From positions 1 through 15,626 of the forward strand of contig JAAOIJ010000101.1 in the NCBI GenBank assembly GCA_015163815.1: a stretch of 15,626 nucleotides of DNA, read 5' to 3'. The translations under genes and the position numbers were made by a program. Position 1 is the stretch's first letter. Every line of letters begins with the position of its first letter. The notes beneath the pieces are model-generated. The model made no database searches. It saw only the letters and a list, made by a program, of their open reading frames with translations, and was not told the origin of the DNA. The stretch is from Endozoicomonadaceae bacterium (GTDB lineage Bacteria > Pseudomonadota > Gammaproteobacteria > Pseudomonadales > Endozoicomonadaceae). Below, piece by piece: positions 7,201-15,591 of this stretch.

Positions 7201-8367
7201 ACAGATACTTATGATCGATTAAAAAAAGCACTATTAGATCATCCTATTGCTCGTGCTCCAAACTTAACGAAAGGAGATCTCATTTCATTGGACTATTTGA
7301 ATGATTTAGAGTTGGAGCAATGGTTTAAAATTGTCATGATAGATGATGCTTTAACGGAATTATTAAAAACATCTAAAAAGCAAATTGATATGTTGCGAAA
7401 AACATTAGATGAACGTTTTGAAAGTAAGAAGAAAAAAATACAAACTGGAGATGATATGGCTCCGGGTGTATTGAAAGTAGTTAAAATTTACTTAGCTATT
7501 AAACGTCGCATTCAACCAGGCGATAAAATGGCCGGCAGGCATGGTAATAAAGGGGTCATCTCTATGATTATGCCCGTTGAGGATATGCCGTATGATGAAC
7601 AAGGTAATCCTGTTGATATTGTTTTGAATCCATTAGGCGTTCCTTCTCGAATGAATGTTGGCCAAATTTTAGAAACACATTTGGGTGCTGCTGCAAAAAG
7701 TTTAGGGGATAAAATTAATGCCATGATTAAAGCAAATACAGCCATCGTTGAATTACGACAATTTTTGCATAAAATTTATAATGAAATTGGGAAGCCTAGA
7801 AAAGAGAATTGGGTGGATTTAGACTCTTTAAATGATCAAGAAATTTTAGAATTATCTCATAATTTAGTGAATGGTGTGCCGATGGCAACACCTGTGTTTG
7901 ATGGTGCTAAAGAATCTGTCATTAAAGAATTAATGTGTTTATCTGGATTAAATGAAAGTGGTCAAATGTCTTTATTTGATGGTAGAACAGGTAATTGCTT
8001 TGATCGTCCTGTTACGGTTGGTTATATGTATATTTTGAAATTAAATCACTTAGTGGATGACAAAATGCATGCTCGTTCTACAGGTTCATATTCTCTTGTG
8101 ACGCAACAACCATTAGGCGGTAAAGCTCAATTTGGAGGACAGCGTTTTGGAGAAATGGAAGTATGGGCATTAGAAGCATATGGCGCAGCTTATACTTTAC
8201 AAGAAATGCTGACTGTCAAATCAGATGACGTGAATGGACGAACCAAAATGTATAAAAACATTGTTGATGGGGATTATCAAATGGAAGCTGGAATGCCTGA
8301 ATCTTTTAATGTTTTAGTGAAAGAATTTCGTTCGTTAAGCATTGATATTGAATTAGAATCTGAGTAA
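4282..8367 (+). CDS. rpoB: DNA-directed RNA polymerase subunit beta
   Basis: RpoB forms one side of the polymerase cleft and binds the catalytic centre, nascent RNA and rifampicin. The 1361 residues compare with 1342 in E. coli and align along the whole length, starting [17 protein letters not shown]. The rifampicin pocket (near [20 protein letters not shown]) keeps the sensitive residues: E. coli D516 is D521 here, and H526 and S531 are likewise unchanged. Also visible are the [14 protein letters not shown] segment, [15 protein letters not shown], and the C-terminal clamp region [25 protein letters not shown]. A TTG at 4279 is in frame one codon earlier, but ATG 4282 is the better start behind GAGGAAC (4271-4277). 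rpoC follows after 69 bases. Confidence 0.99.
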   Translation: [1361 protein letters not shown]

Positions 8368-8436
8368 GCTTCTAGTAGCTTTTATTGAACTACATAACAA
8401 GAGCCATTTATTTGTTGATCTGTTTCAGGAATAAAT

Positions 8437-11400
8437 ATGAAAGATTTATTAGAATTACTGAAAAAACAAAATCGATCTAAAGATTTTGATGCAATTAAAA
8501 TTGGTTTAGCATCACCTGAAATGATTTTATCTTGGTCATACGGTGAAGTGAAAAAACCAGAAACAATTAATTATAGAACATTTAAACCAGAAAGAGACGG
8601 CTTGTTTTGTTCTAAAATTTTTGGTCCAGTGAAAGATAATGAATGTTTGTGTGGTAAATATAAGCGACTCAAACATCGTGGCGTGGTTTGTGAAAAATGT
8701 GGCGTTGAAGTCACTTTAGCAAAAGTTAGACGTGAACGTATGGGGCATATTGAATTAGCAAGTCCTGTTGTTCATATTTGGTTTTTAAAATCATTACCTA
8801 GCCGGATTGGTTTAATGTTAGATATCACGCTGCGAGATATTGAGCGTGTTTTATATTTTGAAGCATATGTTGTCATTAATCCAGGAATGACTGAGCTTGA
8901 AAAAAACCAACTATTGACTGATGAAGAATATTATGAAGCTTTAGAAAAATATGGCCATGAATTTGATGCCAAAATGGGTGCTGAAGCCATTAAACTTTTA
9001 TTGTTTGATATGGACCTTAAAGAAGAAATTGCTAATTTACGTGAAGAAATTCCGCAATCTAGTAGTGAAACAAAATTAAAGAAATTATCAAAACGTTTAA
9101 AATTATTAGAGTCATTTTATAATTCGAGTCATGATCCACAATGGATGATTATGACGATCTTACCTGTTTTACCGCCAGATTTACGTCCTTTAGTGCCATT
9201 GGATGGCGGTCGTTTTGCCACATCTGATTTAAATGACTTATATCGTCGTATTATTAATCGGAATAATCGCTTAAAACGATTATTAGAATTAAATGCACCT
9301 GATATTATTGTACGTAATGAAAAAAGAATGTTACAAGAATCGGTTGATGCTTTATTAGATAATGGACGTCGAGGTCGACCGGTCATGGGGTCTAATAAAC
9401 GACCTTTGAAATCTTTATCAGATGTTATTAAAGGTAAACAGGGTCGATTTAGACAAAACTTATTAGGTAAACGTGTTGATTACTCTGGTCGTTCAGTGAT
9501 AACAGTGGGCCCTACTTTGAGATTACATCAATGTGGATTACCTAAAAAAATGGCATTAGAATTATTTAAGCCTTTTATTTTTGGTAAATTAGAAGCTGAT
9601 GGATTAGTGACGACTATTAAAGCTGCTAAAAAAATGGTAGAACGCGAAGAACCTGTTGTTTGGGATGTCTTAGATGAAGTGATTCGAGAGCATCCCGTCT
9701 TATTAAATCGTGCGCCAACGCTGCACCGTTTAGGGATTCAAGCTTTTGAGCCAATTCTTATTGAAGGTAAAGCAATACAATTACATCCTTTAGTCTGTGC
9801 AGCTTATAATGCAGATTTTGATGGTGACCAAATGGCGGTGCATATTCCACTATCTCTAGAAGCCCAATTAGAAGCACGTGCTTTGATGATGTCAACAAAT
9901 AATATTTTAGCCCCTGCTAGTGGGGATCCTATTATTGTTCCCTCTCAAGATGTGGTATTAGGTTTATATTATATTACGCGAGATCGTGTGTCGGCTAAAG
10001 GCCAAAATATGATATTTGCTGATGTCAATGAGGCCATTCGAGCTTATAGAACAGGCTGTGTCGAATTACACGCAAAAATTAAAATACGCATTATTGAATA
10101 TAATGTCATGAATGAAGAGAATGAACAAAGTTTTATAGAAAATAAATTTATTGCAGATACAACCGTTGGTCGTGTTTTATTATGGAATATTGTACCAAAA
10201 GGATTATCTTTTAGTATGATTAACCAGCCAATGAAAAAGAAAGCTGTATCAAACTTATTAAATAAATGTTATCGATCGATTGGTTTAAAAGATACAGTTA
10301 TTTTTGCAGATCAAATGATGTATTTAGGATTTCATTATGCAACTGTGTCTGGTGTTTCTATTTGTTTAAATGATTTTGAAATCCCACCCGAAAAAGCAAA
10401 AATTATTGAACATGCAAATAATGAAGTCAGTGATATTGAAAATCAATATGGTTCCGGTTTAGTGACGCAAGGTGAAAAATATAATAAAGTTGTAGATATT
10501 TGGTCCCGAACCAATGAATTTTTAGTTAAAAAGATGATGGAAAATCTTCGAACAGAAACCGTTACGAATTCAGAAGGGCATACAGTTGAGCAAGAATCCT
10601 TTAATAATGTTTATATGATGGCTGATTCTGGCGCAAGAGGTAGTGTGGCACAAATACGACAATTAGCAGGTATGCGTGGCTTAATGGCTAAATCAGATGG
10701 CTCGATTATCGAAACACCTATTGTTGCAAACTTTAGAGAAGGCTTAAATGTTTTACAGTATTTTATTTCAACTTATGGTGGACGCAAAGGTTTAGCTGAT
10801 ACAGCCTTAAAAACGGCAAACTCAGGTTATTTAACACGAAGACTAGTGGATGTCGCTCAAGATTTAGTCATTACCGAAGTAGACTGTGGTACGAAACAAG
10901 GTTTATTAATGACGCCTCATATTGAAGGAGGCGATATTGTTGAATTATTAGGTGATCGTATTTTAGGACGTGTATTATCTGAAGATTTATACGAACCTGG
11001 TACCGATAAATTAGCAATGCCAAGTGGCACTGTTTTGAATGAAAAACAAGTAACTGAAATAGAATCTATGAATATAGATGAATTACTGGTTCGATCCTCC
11101 ATTACTTGTACAACACGATATGGTGTTTGTTCTAAATGTTATGGGCGTGATTTAGCACGAGGCCATTTGGTCAATGTTGGTGAGGCTGTTGGTGTAATTG
11201 CAGCTCAATCTATTGGAGAGCCCGGTACACAGTTGACCATGCGGACATTCCATATTGGTGGTGCAGCTTCTAGAGATTCAACGCAAGATCGTATTAATCC
11301 AAAAAATAAAGGCATGGTTCGCTTAATTAATTTGAAATCTGTTGAACGTCCTGATGGCAATTTAGTTTCTGTTAGTCGTTCTGGACAGCTCGTGATTACA

Positions 11401-12639
11401 GATGCATTTGGCCGAGAACGTGAACGTTATAAATTACCTTATGGTGCCGTATTATTTGTGAAAGAAGGTGATCAAGTAGCAGGAGGTCAATTGATTGCTA
11501 AATGGGACCCACATACGCATCCTATTATTAGTGAAATTACAGGTTATGTTAAATTTATCGGTATGGAAGAAGGTATTACGATTAAAACACAAACAGATGA
11601 TATGACTGGCTTATCAAGTATTGAAGTCATGGATCAAAAAGATCGTCCTGCTTCTGCAAAAGATATTCGTCCTGCTATTCAATTATTAGATGAAAATAAT
11701 AAAGAATTAATTATTCCCAATACAACAGTCACAGCGCAATATTTATTACCTGCGAATGCGTTAGTGAGTATTTCAAATGGAGATCAAGTTGAAATTGGGC
11801 ATGTTATTGCTAGAATGCCTCAAAAATCTAGTGGAAACCGAGATATTACAGGTGGTTTACCGCGAGTTGCTGATTTGTTCGAAGCTAGAAAACCAAAAGA
11901 TGCCTCTATTTTAGCTGAAACATCTGGGACTATTTCATTTGGTAAAGAAACCAAAGGGAAGAAACGATTATTGATTTCTTCCAATCATGATGAAACTCAA
12001 TATGAAGAATTAATTCCAAAATGGCGTCACTTGAATGTCTTTGAAGGAGAACAAGTCACGCAAGGAGAAGTTATTTCGGATGGTCCTTCAAATCCACATG
12101 ATATTCTTCGCTTGTTAGGGATTAGTGATTTAGCGCATTATATTATTAATGAAATTCAAGAAGTTTATCGCCTGCAAGGTGTCAAAATTAATGATAAGCA
12201 TATTGAAACAATTTTGAGACAAATGTTACGCCGTGTTGATATTATAGATAGTGGTGATACCGATTTAATTCGTGGAGAGCAAGTGGATTATCATAAATTC
12301 TTAAAAGCGAATCAATCCATGAAACCGACTGAAGAGCCTGCAGTCTGTGAGCGAGTATTATTAGGGATTACAAAAGCTTCCTTAGCAACTGATTCTTTCA
12401 TCTCTGCTGCGTCTTTCCAAGAAACAACCCGTGTCTTAACTGAAGCGGCTGTGACAGGTAAACGTGATTATTTACGAGGTTTAAAAGAGAATGTTGTGGT
12501 TGGACGCTTAATTCCTGCTGGAACTGGTTTAACTTATCATAATGAGAGACGTCAAAAACGAATGAAATCTGCAGTGATGACAGCGTCAGAAGTAGAAGCA
12601 GCTCTATCAGAAGCATTAAATCAAGATAATTCAGCATAA
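8437..12639 (+). CDS. rpoC: DNA-directed RNA polymerase subunit beta'
   Basis: RpoC carries the polymerase active site. The 1400 residues compare with 1407 in E. coli. The N-terminal zinc-binding domain has C70, C72, C85 and C88. The catalytic motif NADFDGDQ gives D460, D462 and D464, the same numbering as E. coli, for Mg2+ binding. The second zinc site is C817, C891, C898 and C901. The trigger loop (LTMRTFHIGGAASRDS) is followed by a long insertion of the proteobacterial type, then the family's GLPRVADLFEARKPKD. The start is fixed by AGGA at 8427-8430. Its stop is followed by a strong hairpin, and no str operon follows, so the transcript probably ends here. Confidence 0.99.
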   Translation: MKDLLELLKKQNRSKDFDAIKIGLASPEMILSWSYGEVKKPETINYRTFKPERDGLFCSKIFGPVKDNECLCGKYKRLKHRGVVCEKCGVEVTLAKVRRERMGHIELASPVVHIWFLKSLPSRIGLMLDITLRDIERVLYFEAYVVINPGMTELEKNQLLTDEEYYEALEKYGHEFDAKMGAEAIKLLLFDMDLKEEIANLREEIPQSSSETKLKKLSKRLKLLESFYNSSHDPQWMIMTILPVLPPDLRPLVPLDGGRFATSDLNDLYRRIINRNNRLKRLLELNAPDIIVRNEKRMLQESVDALLDNGRRGRPVMGSNKRPLKSLSDVIKGKQGRFRQNLLGKRVDYSGRSVITVGPTLRLHQCGLPKKMALELFKPFIFGKLEADGLVTTIKAAKKMVEREEPVVWDVLDEVIREHPVLLNRAPTLHRLGIQAFEPILIEGKAIQLHPLVCAAYNADFDGDQMAVHIPLSLEAQLEARALMMSTNNILAPASGDPIIVPSQDVVLGLYYITRDRVSAKGQNMIFADVNEAIRAYRTGCVELHAKIKIRIIEYNVMNEENEQSFIENKFIADTTVGRVLLWNIVPKGLSFSMINQPMKKKAVSNLLNKCYRSIGLKDTVIFADQMMYLGFHYATVSGVSICLNDFEIPPEKAKIIEHANNEVSDIENQYGSGLVTQGEKYNKVVDIWSRTNEFLVKKMMENLRTETVTNSEGHTVEQESFNNVYMMADSGARGSVAQIRQLAGMRGLMAKSDGSIIETPIVANFREGLNVLQYFISTYGGRKGLADTALKTANSGYLTRRLVDVAQDLVITEVDCGTKQGLLMTPHIEGGDIVELLGDRILGRVLSEDLYEPGTDKLAMPSGTVLNEKQVTEIESMNIDELLVRSSITCTTRYGVCSKCYGRDLARGHLVNVGEAVGVIAAQSIGEPGTQLTMRTFHIGGAASRDSTQDRINPKNKGMVRLINLKSVERPDGNLVSVSRSGQLVITDAFGRERERYKLPYGAVLFVKEGDQVAGGQLIAKWDPHTHPIISEITGYVKFIGMEEGITIKTQTDDMTGLSSIEVMDQKDRPASAKDIRPAIQLLDENNKELIIPNTTVTAQYLLPANALVSISNGDQVEIGHVIARMPQKSSGNRDITGGLPRVADLFEARKPKDASILAETSGTISFGKETKGKKRLLISSNHDETQYEELIPKWRHLNVFEGEQVTQGEVISDGPSNPHDILRLLGISDLAHYIINEIQEVYRLQGVKINDKHIETILRQMLRRVDIIDSGDTDLIRGEQVDYHKFLKANQSMKPTEEPAVCERVLLGITKASLATDSFISAASFQETTRVLTEAAVTGKRDYLRGLKENVVVGRLIPAGTGLTYHNERRQKRMKSAVMTASEVEAALSEALNQDNSA

Positions 12640-12686
12640 TATGATGAAATGGCTTAGCAATCAATGCCTGACTCAAATAAAGGTTG

Positions 12687-12724
12687 ATCACGGCTCATCA
12701 TTGCTTTGCATGATGAGCCGTGAT
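12687..12724 (+). terminator. Perfect 14-bp hairpin ending the rpoBC unit
   Basis: ATCACGGCTCATCA (12687-12700) and TGATGAGCCGTGAT (12711-12724) form a perfect 14-bp stem around a 10-base loop, 48 bases after the rpoC stop. It is the strongest hairpin I found in an intergenic region of this window. Position and strength suggest a transcript end or an mRNA-stabilising 3' structure. The downstream bases (TCATTTAATATAT) are AT-rich but lack a clean T-run, so efficient intrinsic termination is not certain. It could also be one copy of a dispersed repeat. Confidence 0.6.
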
Positions 12725-12760
12725 TCATTTAATATATGATGAGTAAAGTCTGCATCTTAT

Positions 12761-13231
12761 ATGATCAATCCTAACTGGACTTTTCTGAAGCATCCAATAC
12801 ATAACCTGGCTTGTGGCTTTGGTAGCGGCTTAAGCCCTGCACCTGGAACCGCTGGTAGCTTATTAGCTGGGTTATTATGGTGCTGGCCTATTAGTCAACT
12901 GTCAACGATAGAATATATCTTATTGTTAAGTTTTTGTAGTCTACTAGGCGTTTGGTTATGTGGTTATACGTCAAATAGCTTGCAAGTTTCAGATCATCCC
13001 GCCATTGTTTGGGATGAATTTTGCGGCTATTGGTTAACCATGTTATTTGTCCCTTTTTCTCTAAAATGGGGTTTAGTTGGGTTTATTTTATTTCGCCTAT
13101 TTGATATTTTTAAACCATGGCCTATTCATGTTTTAGAGCGTTTACCTGGTGGATGGGGTATTATGGCTGATGATCTTGCAGCTGGCATATTAGCAGGGAT
13201 TGTCTTACAATTATTGATTTTTTTGATGTAA
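12761..13231 (+). CDS. pgpA: Phosphatidylglycerophosphatase A
   Basis: PgpA removes the phosphate from phosphatidylglycerophosphate in the inner membrane, giving phosphatidylglycerol. The 156-residue protein has the family landmarks in order: GFGSGLSPAPGTAGS (about 20-34), IVWDEFCGYW (about 82-91) with conserved D and E, FRLFDIFKPWPI (about 111-122), and GGWGIMADDLAAG (about 129-141). Hydrophobic segments fall near 33-45, 51-68, 93-113 and 138-155. Compared with the E. coli protein as I recall it, one residue is missing in the SP-x-PGT segment, and the N-terminus is shorter. No good ribosome-binding site precedes the ATG. In many relatives pgpA follows thiL; here it stands after rpoC. Confidence 0.93.
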   Translation: MINPNWTFLKHPIHNLACGFGSGLSPAPGTAGSLLAGLLWCWPISQLSTIEYILLLSFCSLLGVWLCGYTSNSLQVSDHPAIVWDEFCGYWLTMLFVPFSLKWGLVGFILFRLFDIFKPWPIHVLERLPGGWGIMADDLAAGILAGIVLQLLIFLM

Positions 13232-13270
13232 GATGGATTGCAATTCACTTGAAACATTGGAGAAAAATCT

Positions 13271-13564
13271 ATGTCTCTTAAAGCGAAAAATAATCACCTC
13301 ATCATTCAACCTTGCCCTTGTTGCTCAGGATTAGCTGAATGGGTTGATGTCAAAGCTTCTTCAATTATTTTATGGCAACTCGCTTGTAATCAATGTGGAT
13401 TAGCGACTAATTTAGAAGATAAAAAAAGTACTTGTTTATTAGTTTGGAATAAACGTCATGATAATAATCGCATAAAAATAGTGTTTGCTTTGATGTTATT
13501 AACCTTATTATTGACCTCTATTATGGCTTTTGTTTTGGGTATGATTTTTTCTTCAATTCGCTAA
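13271..13564 (+). CDS. Small Lar-like zinc-ribbon protein with C-terminal membrane helix
   Basis: This 97-residue protein starts behind GGAG (13259-13262). Residues 14-62 show a four-cysteine ribbon: C15-P-C-C18, then C39-N-Q-C42-G, ending in VWNKR (58-62). That spacing, with a trailing W-N-x-R, is the pattern of Lar-family restriction-alleviation proteins and related small phage zinc ribbons (PCPxC ... CxxCG ... WNxR). Residues 70-93 form one strongly hydrophobic helix, preceded by basic residues (K61, R62, R67, K69), so the ribbon should face the cytoplasm. I cannot assign a function. Lar from Rac prophage modulates a type I restriction enzyme, but many proteins share only the ribbon, and a membrane anchor is not part of Lar as I know it. 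It lies 39 bases after pgpA. Confidence 0.65.
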   Translation: MSLKAKNNHLIIQPCPCCSGLAEWVDVKASSIILWQLACNQCGLATNLEDKKSTCLLVWNKRHDNNRIKIVFALMLLTLLLTSIMAFVLGMIFSSIR

Positions 13565-13706
13565 TCATATGATATGATGAGGCGGATTTATATTGTATTG
13601 TTGTGTATTATCGACAGCCTACTTTTTCATGGATGCTTAACCTATCGCTATCTTACTGAAAGATATCTTTCATTGCCTTGACTATACAAGAGGTTTTCAA
13701 ACCAAT

Positions 13707-14213
13707 ATGGCACTTTTAACGATATATGAACATCCACATGTATGTTTATCTAAAATTGCGCAACCCATTGAAAAAATAACGGAAGACATTCAGCAGCTTT
13801 CTCAGGATTTACTAGAAACTATGTATCATCATCAAGGTTGTGGGTTGGCTGCAACACAAGTCAATATCCAAAAGAGAATTTTTGTCATGGATATTTCTGA
13901 TGATCAATCAGCACCAAAAATTTTTATTAATCCTAAAATTGAAATCATATCTGCTGTCTTAAAGCCAACTCGTGAAGGATGTTTATCTGTTCCTAATGTA
14001 TTTGAACGAGTTAAACGTCCTGAAAAAATTCAAATTGAATTTTGGTCTTTAGAAGAGCAACTGATGTCTTTAGAATTGACGGGATTAGAATCTGCCTGTG
14101 CTCAACATGAAACCGATCATTTAAATGGCCAATTATTTTTATTTTATTTAGATGTCATACAACAAGAGCGAGCTATGAAAAAAATAAAAAAATATAAACG
14201 CCGCTCCTCTTAA
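13707..14213 (+). CDS. def: Peptide deformylase
   Basis: Peptide deformylase is a metalloenzyme that removes the formyl group from the N-terminal methionine of new proteins at the ribosome exit. All three family motifs are present: GCGLAATQV (about residues 46-54), EGCLSVP with metal ligand C92, and HETDH with ligands H134 and H138 and catalytic E135. The 168 residues match the usual size of about 170. The basic C-terminal tail (KKIKKYKRRSS) resembles the helix that docks on the ribosome in E. coli. The ATG follows AAGAGG. fmt starts 33 bases downstream, the classic def-fmt pair. Confidence 0.97.
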   Translation: MALLTIYEHPHVCLSKIAQPIEKITEDIQQLSQDLLETMYHHQGCGLAATQVNIQKRIFVMDISDDQSAPKIFINPKIEIISAVLKPTREGCLSVPNVFERVKRPEKIQIEFWSLEEQLMSLELTGLESACAQHETDHLNGQLFLFYLDVIQQERAMKKIKKYKRRSS

Positions 14214-14246
14214 TTCAAAATATATTTTTTACGATGAGGCTTTATC

Positions 14247-15194
14247 ATGGCTTTACGCATTCTATTTGCTGGCACACCAGATTTTGCTTTATGGCATTTA
14301 ATGCCATTATTCTCCAATGCTCATGTTGATCTTGTCGGTATCTTAACGCAACCAGATAAACCGTCAGGTCGAGGTAGAATGCTACAGGCCAGCCCTGTGA
14401 AACAATTTGCATTAGAGAAATCATTGTGGATTCAACAACCGACTTCATTAAAAAACCCTGACATTCAATCACTATTAGCCACACTGAAGCTTGATTTGAT
14501 TATTGTGGTAGCTTATGGCTTATTATTACCTCAAGCGATATTAGATGTACCTCGTTATGGATGCATTAATGTCCATGCTTCCTTATTACCTGCATGGCGA
14601 GGTGCTGCACCTGTGCAGCATGCAATATTGAATCAGAATAAAAAAACAGGTGTTACCTTAATGCAAATGGATGCAGGATTAGATAGTGGGGATATCTTAT
14701 GGGCTTCTGATCTGAGGATTGAGGTAGAAGATACCACCAACACTTTATTAAATCGATTAGCTCAATTAGGCGTCATCGGCTTATCTTATGTCATTGAACA
14801 ACTCATGCAAGGACATCTATTACCAAAACAAGTGCAAGATGAGACACAAGTCACCTATGCGCCAAAAATTAAAAAATCTGATGGTCTGATTCAATGGCAT
14901 GATTCAGCGCAACATATACAAGCACAAATTGCTGCGCTCAATCCTTGGCCCATAGCCTGGTTTGAATTAGGATCTGATCGCATCAGATGTTGGAAAGCAA
15001 CTTGTTATCCAGAAACAACACGGAGTTATCCTGGTCAATTACTTGGGTTAGATAAAAAAGCACTTTATGTTGCGTGTGGTGATGGGGGTATTGTATCCAT
15101 TCATTATATGCAATGGCCAGGAAAACGTGTGATTTCAGCTGCAGATCTGATGAATCAACAGCCATTACCATTCGTCATTGGCATGCAATTATAA
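14247..15194 (+). CDS. fmt: Methionyl-tRNA formyltransferase
   Basis: Fmt transfers a formyl group from 10-formyltetrahydrofolate to Met-tRNAfMet for translation initiation. The 315 residues equal the E. coli length. The Rossmann-type catalytic domain starts RILFAGTPDFA and continues with TQPDKPSGRGR, the loop that contacts the tRNA acceptor stem. Catalytic N108 and H110 lie in GCINVHASLLPAWRGAAP, and D146 in MDAGLDSGD. The C-terminal tRNA-binding domain runs from about 205 to the end, with the conserved AALNPWPIAWF. The ATG follows GATGAGG at about 14233-14239. In relatives rsmB usually follows; here an insertion-sequence remnant does. Confidence 0.98.
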   Translation: MALRILFAGTPDFALWHLMPLFSNAHVDLVGILTQPDKPSGRGRMLQASPVKQFALEKSLWIQQPTSLKNPDIQSLLATLKLDLIIVVAYGLLLPQAILDVPRYGCINVHASLLPAWRGAAPVQHAILNQNKKTGVTLMQMDAGLDSGDILWASDLRIEVEDTTNTLLNRLAQLGVIGLSYVIEQLMQGHLLPKQVQDETQVTYAPKIKKSDGLIQWHDSAQHIQAQIAALNPWPIAWFELGSDRIRCWKATCYPETTRSYPGQLLGLDKKALYVACGDGGIVSIHYMQWPGKRVISAADLMNQQPLPFVIGMQL

Positions 15195-15282
15195 TGCCTT
15201 ATATCTATGAGTCAGTTTTATGATGATTGAGTTGATTGTTGACTAAGACAATAAGATCAATACCTATGTGACTGATATATTT

Positions 15283-15591
15283 TTATCGTTGCTTTATTGG
15301 CCCATTCAACCATGAAGTGCAACACCTATAAGGTTTTTCTATTCCTCGTATAACTTCGTTAGGTGTTCGATAGTTTAACACTTTTCTAGGTCTATTATTG
15401 AGTGCTTTTTGAATCGCTAAAATCTCATCATTTTCTATGCCTATAAACTTTGTTTTCTTTGGCAGATATTGACGAGATAAGCCATTGGAGACCTTTGCAA
15501 TAAGACAACAAAGACGCCTGATATGATCTTTTTTATTAAAATAGTTTAAAAAATGAAGTAATTTATGTATTGTTTGAATAAAAAAACACAT
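15283..15591 (-). pseudogene. IS30-family transposase, 3' fragment interrupted by a small element
   Basis: The minus-strand frame has typical IS30 transposase C-terminal sequence: NGLSRQYLPKKTKF (15490 downward) and ALNNRPRKVLNYRTPNEV. The latter lies in the region that holds the last acidic residue of the DDE catalytic triad in this family. Similarity starts abruptly at residue 36, exactly at the junction with the inverted-repeat element. Residues 1-34 are read from that element and are not transposase. Near the 3' end another frame (15306-15326) reads GVALHG-stop, close to the usual IS30 ending, while the open frame runs past it, so a one-base shift is likely. The missing N-terminal part would lie beyond the window. 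The copy is almost certainly inactive. Confidence 0.85.
15488..15504 (+). repeat. Left terminal inverted repeat, 17 bp
   Basis: GAGACCTTTGCAATAAG is the exact reverse complement of 15610-15626. The match stops on the inner side after 17 bases. Immediately outside it, at 15487, the IS30 transposase sequence begins (read on the minus strand). Confidence 0.9.

Noticed and set aside
6795..7745. Minus-strand open frames within rpoB
   Set aside because: They overlap conserved rpoB coding sequence, resemble no known protein and have no ribosome-binding sites; they are byproducts of the codon pattern.
14245..14484. Minus-strand frame opposite the start of fmt
   Set aside because: The + strand encodes an unmistakable Fmt N-terminus at the same place.
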